From Cryobacterium flavum (GTDB lineage: Bacteria > Actinomycetota > Actinomycetes > Actinomycetales > Microbacteriaceae): 64,000 nt of DNA. Position 1 is the first letter of the stretch. Each line of letters begins with the position of its first letter. The stretch lies in assembly GCF_900103805.1 (NCBI RefSeq), contig NZ_FNIB01000010.1, positions 1 to 64,000 on the forward strand. The letters run 5' to 3'. The notes under the pieces were generated by a model, which saw only the letters and a program-made list of their open reading frames with translations, was not told the origin of the DNA and made no database searches. Positions 47,778 through 57,440 of the stretch are shown piece by piece. Both the position numbers and the translations under genes were made by a program.

Positions 47778-49253
47778 TTGGCTCCTGGAATAAGTGGTTT
47801 TTCCCTCTATCTCCCGCCGTATCGCGTGCAGCTCGAAGCGTGGTGTGCCTGGAATGACCAGCCTTGGGAGAAATTCCGCTCGGTGGTCGGCCGAAGTTTT
47901 CGCATGCGCGCCCCCGCGCAGAGCGTGTACACCTTTGCCGCCAATGCGGTGTGGCGCCTGATTCGGGACTACGACATCGACCCGTCCCAGGTTGGGCTGC
48001 TCGCGCTCGGCACCGAGTCGAGCACCGACAATTCTGCCGGCGCGGTCATCGTCAAGGGCATGGTCAATGAGGCCCTGGCCGCGGCCGGCCTGCCTCAGTT
48101 GGCTCGGGACTGCGAAGTGCCCGAATTCAAACAGGCCTGCCTGGGCGGCGTCTACGGCGTGAAAGCTGCGCTGCGCTATCTGGCAACGGATGGCCGCGGT
48201 CGCCAGGCCATCGTGGTGTGCGCCGATATTGCGGAGTACGCGCGCGGCGGCAGCGGAGAGCCCACGCAGGGTGCCGGCGCGGTCGCGATGCTGCTGGAGA
48301 GCGACGCGCGCCTGCTCGAAGTGGACCTCGCCGCAGCCGGCAGCGACTCCGACTACCGCGTGGCCGATTTTCGCAAGCCGTTTGCCCGTTTTCGCAATCA
48401 GCCGGCGCGCGATGACGGACAGGTGCAGGATCTGCCCATGTTCAACGGACACTATTCCACCAGCTGCTACATCGATGCCACCCACCACGCCATGACGGCC
48501 ATGCTGGAGAAACGCCCCGGCCGAAGCCTCGACTATTTTCACGACATCGACGCGGTTTTCATGCACCGCCCATACCACCAGATGCCAACGACCGGGTGGG
48601 TCATGGCCTTCCTGTTCGCTCTGGCTCATGATGACGACGGCCATGACCAGTTGCGCGCACTCGCTGCCGACGCCGGTGTCGATGCCGATCTGCTCCTCGA
48701 GGAGCTGCTCGCGCCATCACCGTTTCACGGTAACGGCGCCGATCTCGCCGAAAACACCGGCGACGTTTTTCCCCTGGCCCGCAAGGTGCGCAACCAGCTG
48801 CGCAAAACCCCGCTCTGGGACACGCTCGTCGAGGACAAGCTCAGGCTGGGCTCCGAAGCCATGCGCGACCTCGGTAATCTTTACACCGCTGCTCTTCCGG
48901 CCTGGCTCGCCGCTGGCCTGCAGCAGGCCCTGACCGATCGCATCGAGCTGACCGATCAGAACTGGTTGGCCCTCGGCTACGGCAGTGGCGACGCTGCGGA
49001 GGCGCTGCCACTGCGCGTTGTCGCCGGCTGGCAAGAAGCGGCCAGGCGAATCAATTTTGAGTCAGCCTTGGTTGGCGCGATCGATCTGAACGAAGCGCAA
49101 TACATCGATGTGCACGAGGGACGCCGCATCGAAAATATCGCCCCGCCCGCCCGCGATGAGTTCGTGATCGATCACGTCGGCACGTCGAATGGGCCGGACT
49201 TCTTCGATGAGGGCGTCGAGTACTACCGCTACGTCGTCGGCAGCGCCGAATGA
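47778..49253 (+). CDS. mvaS: hydroxymethylglutaryl-CoA synthase
   Basis: This 491-aa thiolase-fold enzyme condenses acetyl-CoA and acetoacetyl-CoA. The catalytic Glu lies in ALGTESSTDNSAG, the acyl-accepting Cys in FKQACLGGVYGVK, and the His in VFMHRPYHQMPTTGW. The start is TTG 47778 (MAPGISGFSLYLPPYRVQ). It is longer than the usual ~390-aa bacterial form, with extra segments in the C-terminal half. It is divergent from mvaD, so the 163-base gap between them carries both promoters. Confidence 0.9.
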   Translation: MAPGISGFSLYLPPYRVQLEAWCAWNDQPWEKFRSVVGRSFRMRAPAQSVYTFAANAVWRLIRDYDIDPSQVGLLALGTESSTDNSAGAVIVKGMVNEALAAAGLPQLARDCEVPEFKQACLGGVYGVKAALRYLATDGRGRQAIVVCADIAEYARGGSGEPTQGAGAVAMLLESDARLLEVDLAAAGSDSDYRVADFRKPFARFRNQPARDDGQVQDLPMFNGHYSTSCYIDATHHAMTAMLEKRPGRSLDYFHDIDAVFMHRPYHQMPTTGWVMAFLFALAHDDDGHDQLRALAADAGVDADLLLEELLAPSPFHGNGADLAENTGDVFPLARKVRNQLRKTPLWDTLVEDKLRLGSEAMRDLGNLYTAALPAWLAAGLQQALTDRIELTDQNWLALGYGSGDAAEALPLRVVAGWQEAARRINFESALVGAIDLNEAQYIDVHEGRRIENIAPPARDEFVIDHVGTSNGPDFFDEGVEYYRYVVGSAE

Positions 49254-49298
49254 ACCAAACGGGGCAGACCTGCGCCGACCGCGTTCTGCCTCTCGCTC

Positions 49299-51287
49299 CT
49301 ACTCGGTCGTGCCGATCGCGGGCTCGCCCTGCGCGTGCCGGGCACGCAGCCACGGAATGAGGCCGCCGACCAGGAGCATCTCAATCTGGCGGGTCGAAAG
49401 CTCGTGCCGCACGGAATAAGTCTCATCGCGGGTGGTGTTGCGAACGATAATCTCGGTGCCGTTGGTGAGAGCCTCGCGAATACCGTCGAGCACCAGCACG
49501 TCGCCCTGGCCAATGCGGTCGTGATCGGCGGCATCCGTGAATTGCAGCGCGAGCGCGCCGAAGTTCGCCAGATTCTGCCAGTGGATACGCGCAAACGAAA
49601 CCGCCAGCACAACCCGCAGCCCGAGGAATCGCGGGGTGATCGCTGCGTGCTCGCGAGAAGACCCTTGCCCGTAGTTCGCCCCAGCGACGATCATGTGACC
49701 GGTCGTGTCCCGGGTGAGTGCGGCGCGGGTTGGGTAGGTAGGGTCGACCTGATCAAAGGTGAATTCGGCGAGCTTGGGAACGTTGCTGCGAAACGGCAAG
49801 ACACGCGCACCGGCCGGAAGAATCTCATCCGTTGAAATATCATCGCCGACAATCAGGGCAACGGGAGCCTCGATGCGTTCGGCGAGCGGACCGAAGACGG
49901 GCAGCGACGAAATGTTTTCGCCCTTGACGAGCGCGACGGTGAGCGATTCCGCAGCGGGCAGCGGCGCCTCCAGCATAGTCAGGTTGACGCTGGAGAACTC
50001 CGGCAGGGTGATCGACGGATAGTCCATGTTAAACAGGTCAGCGAGATCTCTCGGGTCGGTGATTTTTCCGGTCAGCGCGGCTGCAGCCCCGGTCTCTGGG
50101 GAGCAGAGGTAAACCGAGTCTTCTTGCGTGCCCGAGCGGCCTGGGAAGTTGCGCGGCATGGTGCGCAGGCTGATGCTGCCGTTGGCCGGGGCCTGTCCCA
50201 TTCCGATGCACCCCATGCAGCCAGACTGGTGCAACCGCGCACCGGCCCCGATGAGATCGAGGGTGGCGCCCATCTTGGTCAAGTCCTGCAAAATCTGGCG
50301 GGAGCTTGGGTTGACGTCGAGCGACAGCCCGGGGAACGACTGCCGCCCCTTGGTGATCGCCGCGACGATCGCGAAGTCTCGCAGACCTGGGTTAGCGGAT
50401 GACCCGATCACCACTTGCTCGACCGGTCGGCCAGCGACTTCGCTGACCGGAACGACGTTGCCCGGCGAACTGGGCAGGGCGATCAGGGGAACGATCGAGG
50501 CCAGGTCTATCTCCTCGGTCACGTCGTAGGTCGCATCAGCATCGGCGAGTAATTCCACGAAGTCGTCCTCGCGCGCCTCGGCGCGTAAGAATGTGCGCAC
50601 CTGGTCATCGGCCGGGAACACTGTCGAGGTCGCGCCGAGTTCGGCACCCATGTTCGCGATCACGTGCCGATCCATGGCGGTCAGGGTGGCCAGCCCCGGT
50701 CCGTAATACTCGACGATGCGGTTGACGCCGCCCTTCACACCGTGGCGACGGAGCATTTCGAGAATGACGTCCTTGGCGCTCGTCCACGGCGGCAGCTGCC
50801 CGGTCAGGCGCACGCCCCAAATTTGGGGCATGCGAATGTAGAGCGGTTCGCCGGCGATGGCGAGCGCCACTTCGGTGCCGCCGACGCCGATGGCGAGCAT
50901 GCCGAGCGAGCCGGCCGCCGGGGTGTGGCTGTCCGAACCGACCATGGTCTTGCCGGGGATGCCGAAGCGCTGCATGTGCGTCGGGTGCGATACCCCGTTA
51001 CCGGCTTTGGAGAACCAGATGCCGAAGCGTTGGCAGGCGGATCGCAGAAAGTCGTGGTCTTCGGCATTTTTGCTGTCGGCCTGCAGCAGGTTGTGGTCCA
51101 CGTATTGCACCGACACTTCCGTGCGGGCATAGTCGAGACCGAGTGCCTCCAGTTCGAGCATGACCAGGGTACCGGTCGCATCCTGGGTCAGGGTCTGGTC
51201 GATTCGCAGGCCGATTTCGGTGCCGGGAACCATCTCCCCCACTACCAAGTGCGAGGCGATCAGTTTCTGAGCGACGTTGTAGGCCAT
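49299..51287 (-). CDS. acn: aconitate hydratase, monomeric (Aquifex-type)
   Basis: This 662-aa aconitase/isopropylmalate isomerase family protein has the N-terminal motifs MVGSDSHTPAAGSLGM and GIGVGGTEVALAI-like IGVGGTEVALAIAG. The cluster ligands lie in HQSGCMGCIGMGQ, and ANYGQGSSREHAAI marks the swivelling C-terminal domain. I chose ATG 51287, which has GGGAG at a good distance; a start at 51326 would add 13 unlike residues. It needs a 4Fe-4S cluster, so it depends on the SUF system. It follows the divergent HMG-CoA synthase by 45 bases, but in convergent orientation. Confidence 0.88.
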   Translation of the reverse strand: MAYNVAQKLIASHLVVGEMVPGTEIGLRIDQTLTQDATGTLVMLELEALGLDYARTEVSVQYVDHNLLQADSKNAEDHDFLRSACQRFGIWFSKAGNGVSHPTHMQRFGIPGKTMVGSDSHTPAAGSLGMLAIGVGGTEVALAIAGEPLYIRMPQIWGVRLTGQLPPWTSAKDVILEMLRRHGVKGGVNRIVEYYGPGLATLTAMDRHVIANMGAELGATSTVFPADDQVRTFLRAEAREDDFVELLADADATYDVTEEIDLASIVPLIALPSSPGNVVPVSEVAGRPVEQVVIGSSANPGLRDFAIVAAITKGRQSFPGLSLDVNPSSRQILQDLTKMGATLDLIGAGARLHQSGCMGCIGMGQAPANGSISLRTMPRNFPGRSGTQEDSVYLCSPETGAAAALTGKITDPRDLADLFNMDYPSITLPEFSSVNLTMLEAPLPAAESLTVALVKGENISSLPVFGPLAERIEAPVALIVGDDISTDEILPAGARVLPFRSNVPKLAEFTFDQVDPTYPTRAALTRDTTGHMIVAGANYGQGSSREHAAITPRFLGLRVVLAVSFARIHWQNLANFGALALQFTDAADHDRIGQGDVLVLDGIREALTNGTEIIVRNTTRDETYSVRHELSTRQIEMLLVGGLIPWLRARHAQGEPAIGTTE

Positions 51288-51464
51288 ATTGACTCCCTTG
51301 CTCTTGTGCGGGTCCGGTGTCGACAATCACGCATCGACGTTGTGCGCAGAGTCTCAATCTACGCGAATGCGGGATTAACGACCAGCGTTTGAGGGCGTGT
51401 GAGCAAGAGACCAGTAAGGGCCGGCTGGCAAGGGACCAAGTCAGGCTCCCATACGATAGATCAC

Positions 51465-52265
51465 GTGAGTAGTTATGCCCAGGTGCGCCCAGAACAGCGC
51501 ACGCCGATCGCACGGTATCGGCATTCGCTGTGGTTGCTGACCGAGCGCGACCTGCGCGTGCGCTACTCCACCTCGGTGCTCGGCTACTTCTGGTCCATTC
51601 TCGATCCGCTCGTGATGGCCGGCATCTACTGGTTCGTCTTCACTCAGGTGTTTGACAAAAACGTCGGCACCGACCCGTACATCGTGTTCCTGCTGGCCGC
51701 CCTGCTGCCCTGGATGTGGTTCAACGGCGCCGTCTCGGACTGCACCCGCGCTTTTCTGCGCGAGGCAAAGCTCATCCGTTCCACCCGCATCCCCCGCACC
51801 ATCTGGGTGAACCGCCTCGTACTCTCCAAAGGCATCGAGTTTCTCGCCTCGATTCCGGTGCTTGCCCTGTTTGCCATTCTGTACGGCGCCGAGCTGAACG
51901 CCGACGCGCTGTTCTTTCCCCTCGCCATTCTGATTCAGGCCGCCCTGACCGCGGGTGTCGGCCTGCTGGTCGCCCCGCTCGTGGTGTTCTTTCGCGACCT
52001 GGAGCGGGCCGTCAAACTCATTTTGCGTTTTCTGTTCTACGCCTCCCCCATCATCTACAGCACCACGGACCTGCCGCCCGAACTGCACTTCTGGGCCGCC
52101 TTCAACCCGTTGAACGGCATCTTCAGCCTCTACCGGGCAGCGTTCTTTCCCGAGCAACTCGACTGGTTCGCGGTCGCGATCAGCGCAGGTCTGTCCCTCC
52201 TCTTTCTCGGGCTCGGACTCCTGGTCTTTCGCCGCACCGAACGCGCCGTTTTGAAGGAGATCTAG
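51465..52265 (+). CDS. ABC-2 type exporter permease for a surface polymer (TagG/Wzm-like)
   Basis: This 266-aa membrane protein has about six helices: RDLRVRYSTSVLGYFWSILDP near the N-terminus, TRIPRTIWVNRLVLSKG, and YASPIIYSTTDLP. It starts with GTG 51465; an upstream GTG at 51399 is possible. It is the membrane partner of the overlapping ATPase and likely exports teichoic acid or a similar glycan. Confidence 0.87.
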   Translation: MSSYAQVRPEQRTPIARYRHSLWLLTERDLRVRYSTSVLGYFWSILDPLVMAGIYWFVFTQVFDKNVGTDPYIVFLLAALLPWMWFNGAVSDCTRAFLREAKLIRSTRIPRTIWVNRLVLSKGIEFLASIPVLALFAILYGAELNADALFFPLAILIQAALTAGVGLLVAPLVVFFRDLERAVKLILRFLFYASPIIYSTTDLPPELHFWAAFNPLNGIFSLYRAAFFPEQLDWFAVAISAGLSLLFLGLGLLVFRRTERAVLKEI

Positions 52266-53038
52266 TGGCCCAGGGGAAAGCGCCCATTCCAGGAATGCCG
52301 GTGATCTCGCTACAGGATGTCGGCATCCGCTTTCGCAGGAATCGGCGCGGACGTCGCAATTTCAAGGATCTCTTCGGCGCCAGCAAACGCCGCAGCCGGC
52401 CGGGCGAATTCTGGGCCCTGCAGCACGTCACCTTCAGCGTGCAACCGGGCGAAGCCATCGGTGTCGTCGGGCGTAACGGGCAGGGCAAGTCCACCCTGCT
52501 CAAACTCGTCACCGGCGTTGTGCTGCCCGACACGGGTACGGTGCACGTGATCGAGGGCGTCGCGCCGCTGATCGAAATCACCGGCGGGTTTGTCGACGAC
52601 CTCAGCGTGCGCGACAACGTGTATCTGACCGCGGGCCTGCACGGCATGACCCGCAAGCAGATCGCCGCACGCTTTGACGAGATCATCGAATTCGCCGAGA
52701 TCGCCGATTTCATCGACACCCCGTACAAGCATTTGTCGAGCGGGATGAAGGTGCGCATCGCCTTCGCGGTGATCTCCCGGCTCGAAGAACCCATTCTGCT
52801 GGTCGACGAGGTGTTGGCCGTGGGCGACAAGGCTTTTCGGGAGAAATGCTATCGCCGCATCGAAGAACTTCTCGCGGGTGGTCGCACCCTGTTCATCGTC
52901 TCGCACAATGAACGCGATCTGCGGCGATTTTGCACCCGCGGTCTCTACCTCGACAAGGGGGACTTGGTGCTCGACGGGCCGATCACCGACGTGCTCGCTC
53001 GCTATAACACCGACTACGGCGTCAAGCCTGCAGCCTGA
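52265..53038 (+). CDS. ABC transporter ATP-binding protein for a surface polymer (TagH/Wzt-like)
   Basis: This 257-aa ATPase has Walker A GRNGQGKSTLL, the signature LSSGMKVRIAFAV, Walker B PILLVDEVLAVGDKAF and the H-loop FIVSHNERDLRRF. The GTG at 52265 shares one base with the permease stop (TAGTG) and follows AAGGAG. It lacks the C-terminal carbohydrate-binding domain of some Wzt proteins, as TagH does. Confidence 0.88.
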   Translation: MAQGKAPIPGMPVISLQDVGIRFRRNRRGRRNFKDLFGASKRRSRPGEFWALQHVTFSVQPGEAIGVVGRNGQGKSTLLKLVTGVVLPDTGTVHVIEGVAPLIEITGGFVDDLSVRDNVYLTAGLHGMTRKQIAARFDEIIEFAEIADFIDTPYKHLSSGMKVRIAFAVISRLEEPILLVDEVLAVGDKAFREKCYRRIEELLAGGRTLFIVSHNERDLRRFCTRGLYLDKGDLVLDGPITDVLARYNTDYGVKPAA

Positions 53039-53040
53039 CC

Positions 53041-53355
53041 CTACCCAAGTCGCCGAGTCGCGAGAGCTTCCTGGGAACGACGAAAGTCGATCGCGATGTA
53101 GGCGTCGCGAGTCGGCGGTAGCTGCTCAACTGCTAGACCGGTCACGAGCTCACTCAATTCGAGTTGCAGCACGGCCGCCAGCCGAATAAGAGTGTACATC
53201 GTCGGGTTGCCGTGACCCCGGTCGATGCGGGCGTAATTCGAAACGTTGAGTCCGGCGAGCAGAGCGACGGACTCCTGATTGAGCCCGAGCGCCAGGCGGC
53301 GCTCCCGCAGGCGGAGGCCGAGCAGTCGGGAGGCTTCTGATTTGGGCTCAAGCAT
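53041..53355 (-). CDS. XRE-family transcriptional regulator
   Basis: This 104-aa protein has a Cro/C1-type helix-turn-helix (RLRERRLALGLNQESVALLAG, NVSNYARIDRGHGNP) near the N-terminus. The rest is a basic tail without recognisable motifs. It converges on the exporter ATPase with two bases between the stops. Target unknown. Confidence 0.85.
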   Translation of the reverse strand: MLEPKSEASRLLGLRLRERRLALGLNQESVALLAGLNVSNYARIDRGHGNPTMYTLIRLAAVLQLELSELVTGLAVEQLPPTRDAYIAIDFRRSQEALATRRLG

Positions 53356-53505
53356 TCCTCAGTTGTAGTGGCACAGAGGACTCTTGACTAGCGGGTGGAC
53401 ATTTGGCGAAACATAGTATTTGTAGTTCGGCGCCCGCCCGCGCGTCCAACGCGCGCCCCTCTGCACCACGTACACTCAACGAGACGCAACCGAGGAGAGC
53501 GAGCA

Positions 53506-54351
53506 ATGGCCAGGAAGAGCACACCGATGCTGTCGTCGACCGGCGGTACTCCACAGGGCGGCGCGCTGCCGAACGGGTTCGTCAGGGGCTTCGATCGGGT
53601 TCTGGCCGTTCACCGACCGGTTGTGCTCGCCCATATTCGCAGCATCCGACGGCGCAATCCCTACGCCTCCCCCGAGCAGATCGTGCGCATTCTGGAAAAA
53701 CGCTATCTGGCAGCCGTCACGGCCGGCGGCGCGGCTGTGGGCGCCACCGCGGTCATCCCCGGCGTCGGCACCGGCATCACGCTCGCCCTGTCTGGAGTGG
53801 AGACCGCCGGCTTTCTCGAGGCGACCGCGCTGTTCACCCAGTCGGTGAGCGAGGTACACGGCATCGCGGTCGAAGACCCGGAGCGAGCCCGCGCCCTCGT
53901 CATGACCATGATGCTCGGCCGTGAGGGCAGCGATCTGGTGCGGCAGCTCGCCGGGCAGGTGACCGGCGCGGGAACCGCACGAAACACCTACTGGGGTGAG
54001 CTCATCACCAACAGCCTGCCCCGCGCAATACTCGGCCCGCTGACCGACCGGCTCAAGAGTGCTTTTCTGCGCCAGTTCGCCACCCGCGGCAGCGCCAGCC
54101 TGCTCGGCAAGGCCCTGCCGTTTGGCATCGGAGCCGTGATCGGCGGTGCCGGAAACCACATTCTGGGCAACAAGGTCATGCACGCCTCACGCCTCGCCTT
54201 CGGCCCGGCACCGGCCGGTTTTCAGCCGGATCTGGAGCCCCGGGTGCGCGAGATCACGGTACGCGAAACGCGACGGGGCAGGTCGGTGGCCGCCGTGCCG
54301 ACCGCGCCGCCGGCATCCGCTTCGTGGCCGACGGATCCCTCAGCCACGTAG
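53506..54351 (+). CDS. membrane-associated protein of unknown function
   Basis: This 281-aa protein has a central hydrophobic Gly/Ala-rich segment (AAVGATAVIPGVGTGITLAL, about residues 75-95) and another near LGKALPFGIGAVIGGAG. The N-terminal part begins MARKSTPMLSS, with a good ribosome site (GAGGAGA). The C-terminal 40 residues are basic and Pro-rich. The amphipathic helices resemble EcsC-like proteins, but I cannot assign a family. It lies between surface-polymer genes but is transcribed separately. Confidence 0.6.
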   Translation: MARKSTPMLSSTGGTPQGGALPNGFVRGFDRVLAVHRPVVLAHIRSIRRRNPYASPEQIVRILEKRYLAAVTAGGAAVGATAVIPGVGTGITLALSGVETAGFLEATALFTQSVSEVHGIAVEDPERARALVMTMMLGREGSDLVRQLAGQVTGAGTARNTYWGELITNSLPRAILGPLTDRLKSAFLRQFATRGSASLLGKALPFGIGAVIGGAGNHILGNKVMHASRLAFGPAPAGFQPDLEPRVREITVRETRRGRSVAAVPTAPPASASWPTDPSAT

Positions 54352-54443
54352 CGTCGCGCGCCCGACTGCTGCACGCGCTGTGAGCGGATGCTCGCGCTGC
54401 CGGCCTGCCACGCGCGCGTGCAGCACCTGGCCGCGTCGCTTCA

Positions 54444-55718
54444 CTACTCGGCGTCGGGAATCGACGCCGGGTCGGGCACAATCGCGATATCAGCGTCGTG
54501 CACGGCCGCGAACCGATCCCACTCCTCCATCAGGTGCGCAACGGCCGCGTGCAGTCGCTCCGTCGCGACGCCCGGCGTGGTGTCGCCGAAGTAGCGCTGC
54601 ACCCACCCCTGCAGGCGTTCCACCACAGCCTCATCGTGCGTGAGCCGTTCGACGGCAGCCGCGATGCCGGCGGCGTTCTCGGCGTGCAACCACTCGCAGT
54701 CCGAGAGATACCCGCTGGTGTCGATCACGGCCGTCGGGTTCACCGGACGGGTGATGATGAGCGGCTTACCGGTGGCGAGTCGGTCGTAGACCATGGCGGA
54801 GATGTCGACGATGGCGACATCCGCTGCGGCCAGTTGCCAGCCGAGGTCAGGGCCCGCGTCGTAGACGTGCTGCGCGTGCGGGTTGCGGGCGTTGGCCGAA
54901 GCGATGGCGGCGATGATGCTCTTGTTGGCGGCACCGTAGGTGTGGTCGACGACACCGCTGCGCGGGTGCGGCCGGTAGATGACCCGGTGGGTGCCGGTAG
55001 CCAACAGGGCGGTGACCAGGGCGACCCCGTGGGTCGCGACTGACCCGTAGGCGGCAGCGCCCCGGTCGCCCTCCCAGGTGGGGGCGTACAGCACGACCTG
55101 GCGTTCATCTGGAGTGTACGGCAGTTCACCACTGAAGTAGTCGGCCTGGGGTCGCCCGATCTTGATGGCGCGCTTGTCGAAGTCGTAGTCCCAGAGCACT
55201 CGGTCCAGCCGGGCGAGAGCGGCGTCCCCGGCGACGAAGGAATAGTCGTAAGCCTTGAACTGATTGGTGATCATGTACATCTTGTCGCTCTCACCGTGGT
55301 TGATGAAAACGTGCCAGCAGCGCCCGTAGCGCATCATCTGGAAGTTGCGCGGGTTCTGGTTGACGTAGAACACGATGCGAATGTCCTGCTCGGCCACAAT
55401 CTGCTCGAGCTGTGGAACCGTGCGCACATAGGCAACGGGAACCGGTGACTCATCCATGAGCTTGAGGGTGCCGCCACCGGTACGGCTGAGCAGGAGCACC
55501 GGCCAGGTCTTGGCGAGTGTGGCGAGCGGCTGGTACCACTGCCGCATCTGGTACATGTTGACCGGCCCGTCGGCAAAGTAAACGGCGATCTTGAAGTGAT
55601 TATCTTCGCGCAGCTCGCGCGCCTTCAGCGGACCCTGGAGTCTGTGTTGGGCCTTGCGGGAGGCCACAACATCCTTGAACAGTTTGACTGCACGCCTGAC
55701 GTCTTTCCGAATTACCAC
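54444..55718 (-). CDS. CDP-glycerol glycerophosphotransferase-like protein (TagB/TagF family)
   Basis: This 424-aa protein has a glycerophosphotransferase domain: HVFINHGESDKM, KIGRPQADYF, VVLYAPTWEGD, HRVIYRPHPRSGV and VAIVDISAMVYDRLATGKPL, all typical of the teichoic-acid polymerase/primase family. It acts on a lipid-linked acceptor at the membrane face, with the donor CDP-glycerol or CDP-ribitol inferred. It lies 19 bases after the GT2 gene, in the same operon. Confidence 0.85.
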   Translation of the reverse strand: MVIRKDVRRAVKLFKDVVASRKAQHRLQGPLKARELREDNHFKIAVYFADGPVNMYQMRQWYQPLATLAKTWPVLLLSRTGGGTLKLMDESPVPVAYVRTVPQLEQIVAEQDIRIVFYVNQNPRNFQMMRYGRCWHVFINHGESDKMYMITNQFKAYDYSFVAGDAALARLDRVLWDYDFDKRAIKIGRPQADYFSGELPYTPDERQVVLYAPTWEGDRGAAAYGSVATHGVALVTALLATGTHRVIYRPHPRSGVVDHTYGAANKSIIAAIASANARNPHAQHVYDAGPDLGWQLAAADVAIVDISAMVYDRLATGKPLIITRPVNPTAVIDTSGYLSDCEWLHAENAAGIAAAVERLTHDEAVVERLQGWVQRYFGDTTPGVATERLHAAVAHLMEEWDRFAAVHDADIAIVPDPASIPDAE

Positions 55719-55737
55719 CGAACAAGACTACCTTCCG

Positions 55738-56625
55738 TTAAATGATCGGCGGGCGTCCGGCGCGGGTCATCCGCCAGACCGTGCGGGCTCGGAGCGGATG
55801 CCGCGGCCCCGGATCGCTCTGCCACCCTTCGCGCCAGCCGCCGAACCAGGCGCGCAGCGCCGGCCGGTTGCGGGGCGCCCAGCGCAGCACCTGAATGGCC
55901 GTCCACGAGCCCACGTACAGAGGTACCAACAGGGCGGGCAGATTGCGGCGGGCCAGCCAGACCCGGTTGCGGGCGTTCAGCCGGTAGTAGTCGGCGTGCC
56001 TGGTGGGCAGTATCACCGGGTGGTTGGCGACCAGGTCGCCGGCATACCAGGCGACCCGGCCCTGGTCCCAGACCCGCCAGGCCAGTTCAATTCCTTCATG
56101 GGCGTAGAAAAACGGTTCGGCCCAGCCGCCGGTCGCGTCGAAAACCGCGCGCGGCAGCAGCACAGCCCCCTCCCAGACCGAGAACACCGGTCCGGGCGTG
56201 GTCGCTTCACCCTTACGGATGCGGGGAATCCACCGCCGCGGCGATTCGATTCCGGCCGGGTCTTCGACGCGGGGCTGCAGCAGCCCGATCGTCGGGTCGG
56301 AGCGCAGCTTGCCGATCGCCTCGATCAGAAAATTCGGGTCGGGAATGCTGGCATCGTCGTCGAGAAAAAACAGGTACTCGCCGGTGACGCGCGACACCCC
56401 CCGGTTGCGGCCGGCCGGAATGCCGAGGTTGCTGGGGAGCCCGAGCGTCTGCACGCCGGCCGGCAGCTCGGTCGGCTGCCAGCCGTTGCCGACACAGACC
56501 ACGTCGAGCGTCACGCCCTGCTGTGCCAGCACCGAGCGGATGCCCCGGTCGAGGTCGACCGGACGGGTGCCCTGCGTGAGCACGACAACACCGACCGTCG
56601 GGACGGCCTCGTTAGGAACGGACAC
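55738..56625 (-). CDS. glycosyltransferase family 2
   Basis: This 295-aa protein has a GT-A fold: VGVVVLTQGTRPVDLDRGI, VCVGNGWQP, LGIPAGRNRGV and the metal-binding FFLDDDASIPD. YAHEGIELAWRVWD carries the usual acceptor-site Glu/Asp. The sugar donor is unknown. It overlaps the CDP-alcohol phosphotransferase gene by 14 bases. Confidence 0.87.
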   Translation of the reverse strand: MSVPNEAVPTVGVVVLTQGTRPVDLDRGIRSVLAQQGVTLDVVCVGNGWQPTELPAGVQTLGLPSNLGIPAGRNRGVSRVTGEYLFFLDDDASIPDPNFLIEAIGKLRSDPTIGLLQPRVEDPAGIESPRRWIPRIRKGEATTPGPVFSVWEGAVLLPRAVFDATGGWAEPFFYAHEGIELAWRVWDQGRVAWYAGDLVANHPVILPTRHADYYRLNARNRVWLARRNLPALLVPLYVGSWTAIQVLRWAPRNRPALRAWFGGWREGWQSDPGPRHPLRARTVWRMTRAGRPPII

Positions 56626-57436
56626 GTTTGGACGCCATGATGGCCACGAAATGCCCGATGAGTGACAAGAAAGCGAGGGGAACCAGAACGGCCAGCACGG
56701 CCCGGTCGACGAGCGGCTGCCCGACGAACAACCCGATCACGGCCGCGGCGAAGATCACCATGGTCAGTTCGACCGAGTGGTACAGCCGGTGGAATGGTAC
56801 GAAGCGGGCCAGCCGGCGCACCCGGGCGATCAGGCTCGAGGTGGGCGTCTTCTCACCGTGGGTATCGGCGAGCTTGGTCAGGCCGGCATTGGAGCGGGCG
56901 ACGTGCACCATGTCGTTGAGCGCCTTGTTCAGCACGATGATCAGGGCGAGCAGCAGCGCCAGGCTGGTCCAGAGAAAGTCGTCGGGCGATTCGAACGGGT
57001 AGGCGGCCGCCCGAATGCCAAGCGCGATGGGAATGAGCGACTCGGTGGAGTAGTGCCCAACCTTGTCCAGGAACACCCCGGCCGGCGAGGAAGTACCGCG
57101 CCACCTCGCCACCTCGCCGTCGCAGCAGTCGATGAGCATCTGCACCTGGCTGAGTGCGAGAGCGAGTAGCGCCCCCCAGATTCCGGGGATCAGCAGGGCC
57201 GCAGCGGTCGACCAGCCGGCCAGGATCATCAGCGCGGTCACACCGTTAGCGGAGATACGCGTCTTCAGCAGCATCCAGGTGAGGTACGGCGACAGGTCGC
57301 GCAGGTATAGGCTCGCCGTCCAGTGCTCAGCGTTGGCGCGCAGGCGCACCTCCGGCGGCTGGGCGACAGCGCGCAGATGCGCGATCGACTCCGGCCTGAC
57401 AGCGGGGTCGCGGGCGATATTCGGCGAACTGGTCAT
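56612..57436 (-). CDS. CDP-alcohol phosphatidyltransferase family protein, variant motif
   Basis: This 274-aa protein has six hydrophobic segments. The family motif D-x2-D-G-x2-A-R-x8-G-x3-D-x3-D is present as DCCDGEVARWRG, SSPAGVFLD, but the last Asp is His (LDKVGHYSTE). That Asp is considered the catalytic base, so activity may differ or the base may be replaced. It would transfer a phosphoalcohol from a CDP-linked donor to a membrane acceptor. It lies between two glycosyltransferases in a leftward operon, four bases after the previous gene. Confidence 0.82.
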   Translation of the reverse strand: MTSSPNIARDPAVRPESIAHLRAVAQPPEVRLRANAEHWTASLYLRDLSPYLTWMLLKTRISANGVTALMILAGWSTAAALLIPGIWGALLALALSQVQMLIDCCDGEVARWRGTSSPAGVFLDKVGHYSTESLIPIALGIRAAAYPFESPDDFLWTSLALLLALIIVLNKALNDMVHVARSNAGLTKLADTHGEKTPTSSLIARVRRLARFVPFHRLYHSVELTMVIFAAAVIGLFVGQPLVDRAVLAVLVPLAFLSLIGHFVAIMASKRVRS

Positions 57437-57440
57437 CTGC

